DNA of 43,488 bases from the IMG/VR virus record IMGVR_UViG_3300044695_004339, positions 1 to 43,488 of that record; one strand, given 5' to 3'. Source of the stretch: a virus. Of this stretch, positions 38,201 to 42,819 are shown one piece after another. The first letter of the stretch is position 1. Each line of letters begins with the position of its first letter. A program made the translations under genes and the position numbers. Below the pieces are notes generated by a model. It made no database searches, was not told the origin of the DNA, and saw only the letters and a program-made list of their open reading frames with translations.

Positions 38201-41123
38201 TAGATCAAAACTTAATGAAATAGAATTTGTTATAGATTTGAGATATTTATTCCCAGAAGAATTTAATAAAGATATGGGAGAATCTAAATTGAAAGAAACT
38301 GATAAAACTAAATATCTTGAAAATCTTACAAAGTTTATAGAAGAAGAATATTCAGAATATTCAAAAGAATATGCAAAATATAGACTTGATGAAGTAATAG
38401 AACAAACTCAAAAAAGATTTGAACCCTATATAGAAAAAAGAAATTATGCTTTTGAGCTTATAGAAGAAGAGTATCCAGGAGATGATGCTGTACAAACTCT
38501 TCTTAAAAACAATTGGTTAGCTTATAATAGTCCTTTTTTACTATTAAATGAAAGGTTTGCACTATCTCCAGAAAATATGAAACTTAAAGTTCAAGCTCCA
38601 TATTCTAAATTTACTGCAAAAGTAATAGAAGACAATCAAACTATTAATGTACCTTGGGTTAAAATTAATCTAATAACAGGAAAAGAAGAAAAAGTAAGAA
38701 TTTCTGAAAGATATACTACTAATAAACCAAGAAGAAAAGATTTTAATGGAAATATTACAGGATATATCAATGATGAATATACAGGATGGGAAGTAGAATA
38801 TTTTGAAAAAGTAGTTCCTGCAATAGAAAAAGGAAAACAAGAACCTCCAACAATGTTAGGGTTTTTAAAATATGTACAGGAATTACAACAAGAATACTTA
38901 GGTCTTTTACCAAGATATTTGAATAAAGATGTTTCTTATTTTTCTATGTTAGATGTCCCTAAAGATTGGAAAGAATTAATAGATGATGCAAAAGGATTTC
39001 AAAAATTAACATTACTCCCTATTTTAGCATGGGATAGTGTAGTAAATGCTGTATCTAAACCATTTATAGAAAAAGAAGAAAAAAGACTTTCTTTAATTAC
39101 TAAACAACAAGAAAAAGAATTTAATCCTAAATTTCAACATGATAGCTTTAATCAAAAAGGTTATGGAGATCTTAAAACAGATGATGTATTTAGATATTTT
39201 GATTTTATAAGAAATGTAACAGTAACTTATAAATATAAAGCAATAGCTGAACAAAATTTAAAAGAAGCTCAAGCTCTTTATTCTCAAGGTGTTTTAACAA
39301 ATGCAAACAAAGAAGCTTTTACTAAAGATAAAGATTTACATGACTGGATTATTAATCATAAACTTTATGGACAACAAAAAGATTCTAAACAACCTTCAGA
39401 TTATAACATAAAAGGGGATAAGTCATATCAATTAACAAAATCTGAAAGAGATAGGGTAAATATTTTAAAAGCTCAAATAAAGCAATTAGAAGATAAATAT
39501 CCAGACTTTGTACCAGAGGATGTTAATGAAGAACTTTTTAAAATTCAAGAACAAATAAGCAAAATACAAAGAACTATAACTCCAGGTACTGTATATGATG
39601 CTTCTGAATCTTATTTAAGACTTAAATTTTTAGGATGGTCAGCCCTAGGAAGACTTTATGATACAGTAGCTACAGCTTATATTGGAAATATTTCAGAAGC
39701 TATAGATGGTAGAATATTTAAACAAACAGATTTATTGAACTCTTTAGGAGTTGTAAATGCTTCCTATGGAGCAGGTTATGTAGGTTCTTTAGGTGTTACA
39801 TCAGCAGGTGTTGTTGCAGCAGGTTCATTATTACCTGGAGCAGCCCCTATATTAGGAATTGCTGGATATTTAGGTGTTGGTGGAGCTATAGGACTTGGAA
39901 CACAAAAAATAGTAGACCAAACACAATTAAAACAAAAAGTATCCCAATTGCTTCTTAGAACAGGAGCATTAGATCATTTTGATTTTCTTTCAGAAACAGA
40001 CCAAAGAAATATACTTTCTGGAACATTAGAGATATTAAATCCTTATAATCTTTTACAACAAGCAGACGTTTATAACAAAGCCACTACAGTAATTGCTGTA
40101 ATATATGGAACAAAAATAAAAGATAAATCTGGAAATACAAGACCATTGTGGGATGCTTTTGTTACAGAAAATGGACAATTAACTTGGAATAATGAAGAAT
40201 TTGATTCTCAAGAGTCTTTGAATATGAACTTTACAGGTGAAAATAGTGAGGTTTGGTTTAAATTAAGATTTAAAACAGAGAGGGCTTTAAAATCTGTACA
40301 TGGCGATATGGCTTCTGATTTTGGAACATCTTTATCAAGAAAAAATACAGGACAAAGAATGTTGTTATTTATGAAAACATATATAACACAAGCAATAAAT
40401 AAACAATTTAGTATGGATATTTATGATCCATTGTCACAACAAAGGTATGTAGGAAAAACAAAAGGATTTGTTTCAACAGTAATTAAATCTGTAAAAGGAG
40501 AAGAATACACAGAACAAGAATTAGCAGCTTACAGACAATTTCAATTTCAAATGAGTTTATGGATGGGTTTTGCTGTAGCTGCAAAAATAATATACAATTC
40601 CATAAAAGAAAATAAAGATGATAATCAATGGTGGTGGACATTATTAAATATTACTAATAGAATTGGTTCTGATCAAGGGGTTACTTTAGATCCAGATTTA
40701 GGAAGATATAGACAGGTTACACAAATATTCCCACATGCTAATTATGGATCTCAAATTTTTGATGTTTCAAATGCTTTATCTAAAGCAGCATTTGGAGATG
40801 AGTTTCCAACATTTGAACAAAGAGACTACATGACAAGACAAGAAATGATTAGGAATAAATTAATTCCTAAAAATGAAATTGTAGATATAGATGTTCAATG
40901 GGAATGGAATGAAAATAAAGAAAAATTTGAAGAAGTTAAAAAATATAAAGTTTTTGATCCTACAACAGGAAAAACTTCAAAATTTTTAAAAGAGCCTAAG
41001 TGGTATAATGAAGAATATGAAAAACAATCAAGAACTTTTTATAAATTAAAAAAAGTATTACCTTTTACAAGTGCGTATAAATCTATAGAAAATTCAAGAA
41101 AACCAAATAACTTAATAAAATAA
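29277..41123 (+). CDS. Giant crAss-like virion RNA polymerase with a metallopeptidase-like domain (3,948 aa)
   Basis: The sequence GSDFDIDK (D1589, D1591, D1593) is the metal-binding DxDxD loop of the double-psi-barrel, single-chain RNA polymerases known from crAss-like virions and YonO-like proteins. It is preceded by the expected RVPTQAHASMADIEVVGF(I)P context. Such enzymes are packaged, ejected with the DNA, and transcribe early genes. The characterised relative from phage phi14:2 is about 2,200 residues as I recall, so about 1,700 extra residues lie here, mainly C-terminal. Within them HEIVH (H2507, E2508, H2511) followed by EFISS (E2600) has the form of a zinc peptidase site. Coiled coils follow (about 2700-2860), and a Gly/Ala-rich hydrophobic stretch lies at 3489-3540. 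It ends the 38-kb block; one intact frame, no break seen. Confidence 0.8.
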   Translation: MIKSFERCINVKSPEFIKLSNTFGYATSSLLTRLNNMEIPSENKAKEILLKERQKQFDDIINYINSSQIVDIVGLNKHLKKFMTPNHGLYIVNHTDTQNVSKYSFSEKTFGKYKDKQTNFSKEVHDKNVKALTEIQRKLQEVGYSDVFKIESNKTTIGSQIKYNKEKIDEINTKKAEYIDDEIEYFNEKETGKQGSFFKLSPIQNQDKYDAAKGEWKFSPKFNEPQQLNIINTLTGLTFQYISKAILDGKSVNIFTKDIVNDIPQIATKKVYQKKLNELIKQKDLSLQDTELKNKLQELLKPEVWNKFQNSVLNNIKQFGFQINKKSGDVVQMDVKDEDFETPITTEEDEPQDVLSENESTGKAKNFSDYGEYTIFTKDKLSPRLKVWLSSIPSTEESFIAVNFPNLSVTTTYVPIDVVINAINEATVGKRTPETIIASLEKYAKENPNASFLNEVVRRLKLEQNQDSTIPNEFFSKFNQTKNEMVMVKTFTTPKRINGEIVKDENGEITYDIHSQVININRNDIPNNLKDAWFQDFSFEYSEEKDEELVVSRDSYKKVYDGYTKFKDSILKNFDSFGNLANEAVRPEVIQNINKLFASIGVELNTEVVNKLINGGFKGSRFKIGNDSIFTEKFGILGQIFSEFKPDIQNAERGFGSTGMNKIANEQAKYVDNFMNTSAKDGKNRSIWAYGLNNPFTREMFDILASAKELAAQKEAIKQGANINQNAEILDLLQTHYSNKSEILTLLSTLEGESLETFMNNLSWSIFNVTKSSVKGAKGKELKNMNEREFINSQLHLFTNNTLSSKVNGVEKKWSYKFLTTPSDKTTMFVVRTPDHTVSLFNDLISVKPETVNVFYNKFLGEYNKIKAYLEGTEEYKKSIDDIETYEPKVFYNFSQFNVKSKFLWEDKTKLRNLDEVVDGIKVETYIKDKIKEQIEQDIAQTRLDWEKYGLIENGKLVAGINQNYLESIPRGISNIGNISVLQKAVKDKPELKVQLDELISEADRKTTSYLIADFAINKHLHNIEMSMFVLGDPTMFLKNANQKITEEQFKNSNLEFWKDWGNKVRDNLSKRMAGLQGSGTEAVWKTETANTIVIRDPKFTSKAIEELVKFNPELAKKYQEIDSLDGQELVTPQEDLALKLAQGKIKESEYNDLLKKVEKQEQDIEKQGFISEENLFDENETYIAQAQKPLVWALIPDTFSKIRKVTYNKPSAFGLYPQFTQGLEIDKIRQSIYKHNKDNTRVDRIVMLSAAKLGAKAPISDVFNQDGTVNEFTVNQESIDEIPRKYFRIQLEVPYKKSEEIRILTQSVKLMFTESLDTTFDTSSLNIDNKELSGQELKDYHDSIYQETFNLHYENFLIDTGAEKTPLNNYAYKDYKKLQETLKEHAITQGYDLNELEGLELNEDNNSFKLPLAFSAKADKYEKLLLSLINDIILQKIHGRSFVLATEAGFKLSKTEVKEGTEANDWVNYNKSNLVFTETYNPETGLLPQRPDPNNPGKTLPAQVMISFKFFDAQGNKLNLKDFTYEKDGHTFLNTKKLSPELLKIIGIRVPTQAHASMADIEVVGFIPDFMGDLIIAPQDFTKQMGSDFDIDKLYSYMYNYQYYNGKLKRLKFDEELVRKNKESKRDESTEKRLKAIFGEDYIESEIENKENFEKFINKQKIKILQNQLQDIYHVVLSNIEVYEKMIEGITEGNLPTLAEELSKINKKSDTQLPSLASDRYKVTEYFDNAAGKMGIGVYSANSTFFSLIEGKEIQLQKQKTIIVNGKKTKGTLPNPFIVKDINGKDHEYLKLSGKGFNKLISMFQSASVDNAKLKILSLLNIDINTMGISAVMASISDDNIKVDGKPVYNEDYIIKFISQPVIVEYLEGLKKGSDDVKKNPDKNWKITLFDSIKKKYTQKLIDEIGEDQAFALISQDYKGYSIEDLDFGIIENKLNTNTDNAKYLKMQLDIADQFRYFEDVSKLVRKVQNLVNTDSKGTSQTIQESIFKQQKLTDLLESSLNSSSPLVLSNLNEIFNGVTNRLFELGVDLPIAIYKGNTTNSPVLPYGTTKYESFIKDFKILQNKSEEEDFFNSQEASNLWNGFLSYIWSYPELNIADKNLSEERYSLIKDDNTNKSLATQIEEFRNTALFINNPILKPLLNSLKAKPSKKDPTLNFTEFSVSVGLINPDTEIILSLEYLRQINEPLFNNLIKYTLLVTPANSPTSLRKFIPNFYLEAIGATKTLNTINKQLNIPYSKAEDNVSISEQFPPISKQHYQIFQHYPNHAFNIDIKSNLFNEDKSKISIPQTNKNEQFTQVYSNQDSKPAQVPLQFLSTFDSELKKWRLYTLKEYIKEDLSTIANYEEIPTLGDYNLSEFDIDGDINKPSILTKNNPKNYKYIPSIKEQKVIKQPIIEEIKPATEVVVINPIGSNTGHLENNYGYSNSNTSKQNVSNILDNIMNNSTNKSYKILAKILLEVNKNQNILSGINFVLGNVNQYQSNDNTIIIKTNDDSKTFQKTFQYNFLHEIVHYYTVKKLTDGSQIGKTVLRNIEGLIQELEKPENLQKAIDLLNLKTTSQELLSKLTQLRNEQEISAEESLVGFSSEEERSILNPLINSFEFISSIMNDENTQKWMNEINYPESKLNIFEKVVDYLKGLFNNFIRSLNINLKTSEKTALNQGIENVMQLLNSSKSEGQLDLFTLLKPISKLTEIKQAEIEVKREAVLRMEDRRNLLWNEHNKILLNEKLTKEEKSTLLEPLFKRIEKMNNSIEKLKNNFNVSLLEEESLKSLEYVKNILDKEEPTVSELQEARLVLNTMQSLIEVGVQNKESLSSDLKQVLININKDISAQQTLLNDFSKESVTAHYNTLSGQTYTPEQMFNANIEGGTRSTWLNGEDNHNPLVQYTSLVAGDMTLKTEAEITDRTINETPELTKFTNKFDFRNLLQITDVKDELTGIIKKVKNFKTRLTPKFFEAKREIFQKAKNITGANKTANIRSKLNEIEFVIDLRYLFPEEFNKDMGESKLKETDKTKYLENLTKFIEEEYSEYSKEYAKYRLDEVIEQTQKRFEPYIEKRNYAFELIEEEYPGDDAVQTLLKNNWLAYNSPFLLLNERFALSPENMKLKVQAPYSKFTAKVIEDNQTINVPWVKINLITGKEEKVRISERYTTNKPRRKDFNGNITGYINDEYTGWEVEYFEKVVPAIEKGKQEPPTMLGFLKYVQELQQEYLGLLPRYLNKDVSYFSMLDVPKDWKELIDDAKGFQKLTLLPILAWDSVVNAVSKPFIEKEEKRLSLITKQQEKEFNPKFQHDSFNQKGYGDLKTDDVFRYFDFIRNVTVTYKYKAIAEQNLKEAQALYSQGVLTNANKEAFTKDKDLHDWIINHKLYGQQKDSKQPSDYNIKGDKSYQLTKSERDRVNILKAQIKQLEDKYPDFVPEDVNEELFKIQEQISKIQRTITPGTVYDASESYLRLKFLGWSALGRLYDTVATAYIGNISEAIDGRIFKQTDLLNSLGVVNASYGAGYVGSLGVTSAGVVAAGSLLPGAAPILGIAGYLGVGGAIGLGTQKIVDQTQLKQKVSQLLLRTGALDHFDFLSETDQRNILSGTLEILNPYNLLQQADVYNKATTVIAVIYGTKIKDKSGNTRPLWDAFVTENGQLTWNNEEFDSQESLNMNFTGENSEVWFKLRFKTERALKSVHGDMASDFGTSLSRKNTGQRMLLFMKTYITQAINKQFSMDIYDPLSQQRYVGKTKGFVSTVIKSVKGEEYTEQELAAYRQFQFQMSLWMGFAVAAKIIYNSIKENKDDNQWWWTLLNITNRIGSDQGVTLDPDLGRYRQVTQIFPHANYGSQIFDVSNALSKAAFGDEFPTFEQRDYMTRQEMIRNKLIPKNEIVDIDVQWEWNENKEKFEEVKKYKVFDPTTGKTSKFLKEPKWYNEEYEKQSRTFYKLKKVLPFTSAYKSIENSRKPNNLIK

Positions 41124-41132
41124 GTTATTTTT
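41105..41132. terminator. AT-rich hairpin at the convergent end of the polymerase gene
   Basis: AAATAACTTA (41105-41114) is perfectly complementary to TAAGTTATTT (41121-41130), with a 6-base loop and a T-run (41128-41132) on the plus strand. It overlaps both the polymerase stop and the stop of the small minus-strand gene, the place expected for a terminator shared by convergent genes. All but two of its ten pairs are A-T or similar, so its strength is uncertain. Confidence 0.5.
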
Positions 41133-41310
41133 GTTCTTTAATAAACTTTTGTATTCCTACAGGTAAGTCTTTTAATTCTAATTCATTGTAGGTGTTATCA
41201 CCAAGTTTTTCTAAATACATGGGAAAATGTATGTATTTTCCGTTTATTACTTTTCCAAATATTTCAACAAATTCATTTTGCTGACGGGTTAAATTAAGTT
41301 TTTGTTTCAT
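41125..41310 (-). CDS. Small hypothetical protein (61 aa)
   Basis: The product begins with a basic helix (KQKLNLTRQQNEFVEIFGKV), then a short beta-like middle (KYIHFPMYLEKLG) and a charged C-terminal helix. No known domain. It stands alone on the minus strand, convergent with the polymerase gene. A consensus Bacteroidota promoter lies directly before its ATG: the -7 element ends only 4 bp upstream, so the mRNA should be leaderless or nearly so. Its own strong host-type promoter and operator-like sites suggest it is expressed separately from the virion block, perhaps early. The function is unknown. Confidence 0.6.
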   Translation of the reverse strand: MKQKLNLTRQQNEFVEIFGKVINGKYIHFPMYLEKLGDNTYNELELKDLPVGIQKFIKEQK

Positions 41311-41314
41311 AATA

Positions 41315-41345
41315 CAAATATAGTAGTTATTTTTAAATTTTCAAA
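41315..41345 (-). promoter_or_regulatory. Consensus Bacteroidota promoter for the 61-aa gene
   Basis: On the minus strand TTTG (41342-41345) is followed after exactly 19 bp by TATATTTG (41315-41322), a perfect match to TAnnTTTG. The gene's ATG starts 4 bp beyond the -7 element, so transcription would begin at or beside the start codon. Confidence 0.75.
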
Positions 41346-41350
41346 TTTTA

Positions 41351-41387
41351 GTTTACAGTAAACACGTTTTTTATAGTTACTGTAAAC
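41351..41387. promoter_or_regulatory. Paired operator-like palindromes in the divergent promoter region
   Basis: GTTTACAGTAAAC (41351-41363) is a perfect 13-bp inverted repeat around a central A. Centred 24 bp away, GTTACTGTAAAC (41376-41387) repeats the same half-sites, with the core TTAC-N-GTAA perfect. The first site lies 5 bp upstream of the -33 element of the minus-strand promoter. Two spaced palindromes between divergent genes are the usual layout for a dimeric repressor. The pair can also form one 12-bp hairpin with each other, so an RNA or cruciform role is an alternative. Confidence 0.55.
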
Positions 41388-41411
41388 AATTTTGTTAATA
41401 AATGTTAATGC

Positions 41412-41443
41412 CTTGTTTATGTCAATAATATGCCTTATAATTG
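41412..41443 (+). promoter_or_regulatory. Possible promoter for the small plus-strand genes
   Basis: CTTG (41412-41415), 20 bp, then TATAATTG (41436-41443) matches the Bacteroidota -33/-7 pattern with one mismatch in each element. It lies 28 bp before the ATG at 41472. Confidence 0.4.
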
Positions 41444-41471
41444 TGTATTAATAAACAAAATTTAAAAACAA

Positions 41472-41627
41472 ATGGAAAACTACACAAAAACCAGGTTTGA
41501 CAACATTTACAAGGTAAATGGAAAGTACAGAGTAAGAGTAATGAGAAATGGAAAGAAATATTCCAAATATTGCTCAACATGCAAAGAAGCTATTAGTTAC
41601 AGAAATGAAATAGTAAACAATGGCTAA
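41472..41627 (+). CDS. AP2-like small DNA-binding protein (51 aa)
   Basis: The 51-codon frame encodes a small basic protein whose core, IYKVNGKYRVRVMRNGKKY followed by CSTCKEAISYRNEI, has the three-strand-plus-helix pattern of AP2-like/integrase-arm DNA-binding domains: G-K-Y-R-V, then a strand with GKK, then a helix starting at a threonine with EA. Members bind DNA in the major groove. It could be a regulator of the adjacent divergent promoters, or the DNA-binding remnant of a homing endonuclease or integrase. Its stop overlaps the next start (ATGGCTAA), so the two are coupled. It follows a plausible promoter. Confidence 0.6.
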   Translation: MENYTKTRFDNIYKVNGKYRVRVMRNGKKYSKYCSTCKEAISYRNEIVNNG

Positions 41628-41928
41628 GAAAAAAATTGAAGAAAAAGAAGAAAAGCCTGTTTTAGGTTTTGTAGCAAGAAATAAAAATCATGTAGATTAT
41701 GATAAATTTCAAGTACAACTACCTCCAGAAGCATTCTTTGATTTAATGGCATCATTAGACAAAGTAAATAACATAATGTTATGGGTAAAACAGAAACATT
41801 TTGAATCAGATCATTTTAGGTATTATACAGAAAATGATTTTATTGAACAAAAAGATGAACAAGGTAATCCTATTTTAAATTCAGATGGAACACCTCTAAA
41901 AGATTTAAGAGCAGATTTTTGGGACTAA
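41620..41928 (+). CDS. Hypothetical protein (102 aa)
   Basis: The product has a charged N-terminus (AKKKIEEKEEKP), a helix (PPEAFFDLMASLDKVNNIMLWVKQKHFESDHF) and an acidic C-terminal part with the strand-turn QGNPILNSDGTPL. There is no catalytic motif. It is translationally coupled to the AP2-like gene (8-base overlap) and ends just before a bidirectional terminator. Because it is polar and has no signal peptide, it is likely cytoplasmic. The function is unknown. Confidence 0.65.
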   Translation: MAKKKIEEKEEKPVLGFVARNKNHVDYDKFQVQLPPEAFFDLMASLDKVNNIMLWVKQKHFESDHFRYYTENDFIEQKDEQGNPILNSDGTPLKDLRADFWD

Positions 41929-41938
41929 ACCTAAATAG

Positions 41939-41977
41939 AAAAAGGAGTGAATTAATTTTCACTCCTTTTTTTTATTT
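41939..41977. terminator. Bidirectional terminator between convergent genes
   Basis: A perfect 13-bp stem (41939-41951 with 41958-41970; core AGGAGTGAA/TTCACTCCT) and a 6-base TTAATT loop are flanked by an A-run on one side and TTTTTTTTTATTT on the other. It serves the plus-strand gene ending at 41928 and the minus-strand gene ending at 41972, whose stop codon lies inside the T-run. Confidence 0.85.
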
Positions 41978-42190
41978 CATCAATTTAAGCCATTCTTGCT
42001 TTTGTTTTAAATCATCTAATGTTAATTGTGTAGATTCTTCCCATTCTTCCTTAGAAGTAAGATGCCAGCTATTGCATTCTGGACATTCATATATTCTACA
42101 TTCATTTCTATATTTTTTTCCTTTTTCTTTTTTACAATGATTTAAAGCTGTTTTTGCTAATTTTTTTTCATATCTTTGTTTTGTACACAT
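41972..42190 (-). CDS. Small zinc-ribbon-like protein (72 aa)
   Basis: The N-terminal half is strongly basic and helical (KQRYEKKLAKTALNHCKKEKGKK). A CxxC knuckle follows (YECPECNSWHLTS), with C31 (CRIYECPEC) and His43 as further possible zinc ligands, then an acidic helix. YxCPxCxxWHLTS is a pattern common in very small phage zinc-ribbon proteins that copy the end of a transcription-factor-type ribbon. The specific role is unknown. The ATG lies inside the end of the acyltransferase gene (34-base overlap), so it is the last gene of that minus-strand unit and ends in the shared terminator. Confidence 0.7.
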   Translation of the reverse strand: MCTKQRYEKKLAKTALNHCKKEKGKKYRNECRIYECPECNSWHLTSKEEWEESTQLTLDDLKQKQEWLKLMK

Positions 42191-42819
42191 AAATCATTTA
42201 GTTTTACATATTTAGCAGGATTACCCCACCAAACTTCTCCATCAGGAACATCTTTATTTACTAAAGAACCCATTCCTATTATACAGTTTTTACCTATTTT
42301 AATACCATCTTTAACATTAGTGCCTATTCCAATTAATGTTCCTTCTCCTATTATACAATTTCCAGCTATATTACATCCAGGATTAATTGTAACAAAATCT
42401 TTAAGAATAGTGTGATGTCCTACACTTGCATTTCTGTTTATAGTTACATGATTACCTATTTTTGTATGAGCAGCTACAGAAACAAGAGAATTAATAATTA
42501 AACCATATCCTGTTTCTATTGTAGAGGATAATTGAGCACTTTGATGTATAGCATTTATAAATTGACTATTTTCAATTTTAAAATATTCATAAATAGCTTT
42601 TTTGTTAAAAGGTTTTGTAGCACCTATTATAAATATTTTATTTTTTGTATTTAATTCATATTTTTCAAAATAATTAAATTGAGAATTTTTATATTCTTTT
42701 GTAGTAGGTATTTTTAAATTATTTATTATTTCTATTTCACTAAACCATTTTTTACTTTCTAAATTATCAGTAATCATGGTTATAGTTGCTTCAGATTTAC
42801 CTAATATTGTTATTGCCAT
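42157..42819 (-). CDS. NeuD/PglD-like hexapeptide-repeat acyltransferase
   Basis: The 220-residue protein has an N-terminal alpha/beta domain (about 1-85, with FIIGATKPFNKKAI) and a C-terminal left-handed beta-helix of hexapeptide repeats (about 88-205: [LIV]-G-x-x-x-x turns such as IGNHVTI, IAGNCIIGEGTLIGIGTNV, IGKNCIIGMGSLV). It ends in VPDGEVWWGNPAKYVK, the typical C-cap of sugar O/N-acetyltransferases. NASVGHHT matches the histidine pair region of the PglD/NeuD active site. Such enzymes move an acetyl or acyl group from a CoA thioester to an amino sugar or hydroxyl, usually for surface glycans. The start overlaps the end of the BKACE gene by 23 bases. The acceptor substrate is unknown. 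Confidence 0.85.
   Translation of the reverse strand: MAITILGKSEATITMITDNLESKKWFSEIEIINNLKIPTTKEYKNSQFNYFEKYELNTKNKIFIIGATKPFNKKAIYEYFKIENSQFINAIHQSAQLSSTIETGYGLIINSLVSVAAHTKIGNHVTINRNASVGHHTILKDFVTINPGCNIAGNCIIGEGTLIGIGTNVKDGIKIGKNCIIGMGSLVNKDVPDGEVWWGNPAKYVKLNDLCVQNKDMKKN

Noticed and set aside
5644-41123. Recoding of TAG or TGA in the late genes, as in some crAss-like phages
   Set aside because: All large genes are open under the standard code and TGA is used as a genuine stop at overlapping gene ends (11520, 29280).
41919-42140. Plus-strand open frame overlapping the terminator and the zinc-ribbon gene
   Set aside because: It is the reverse complement of a clearer gene with a CxxC knuckle and runs through a strong terminator.
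42176-42415. Plus-strand open frame opposite the acyltransferase
   Set aside because: Shadow of the hexapeptide repeats; Pro/Ile-rich translation without gene character.
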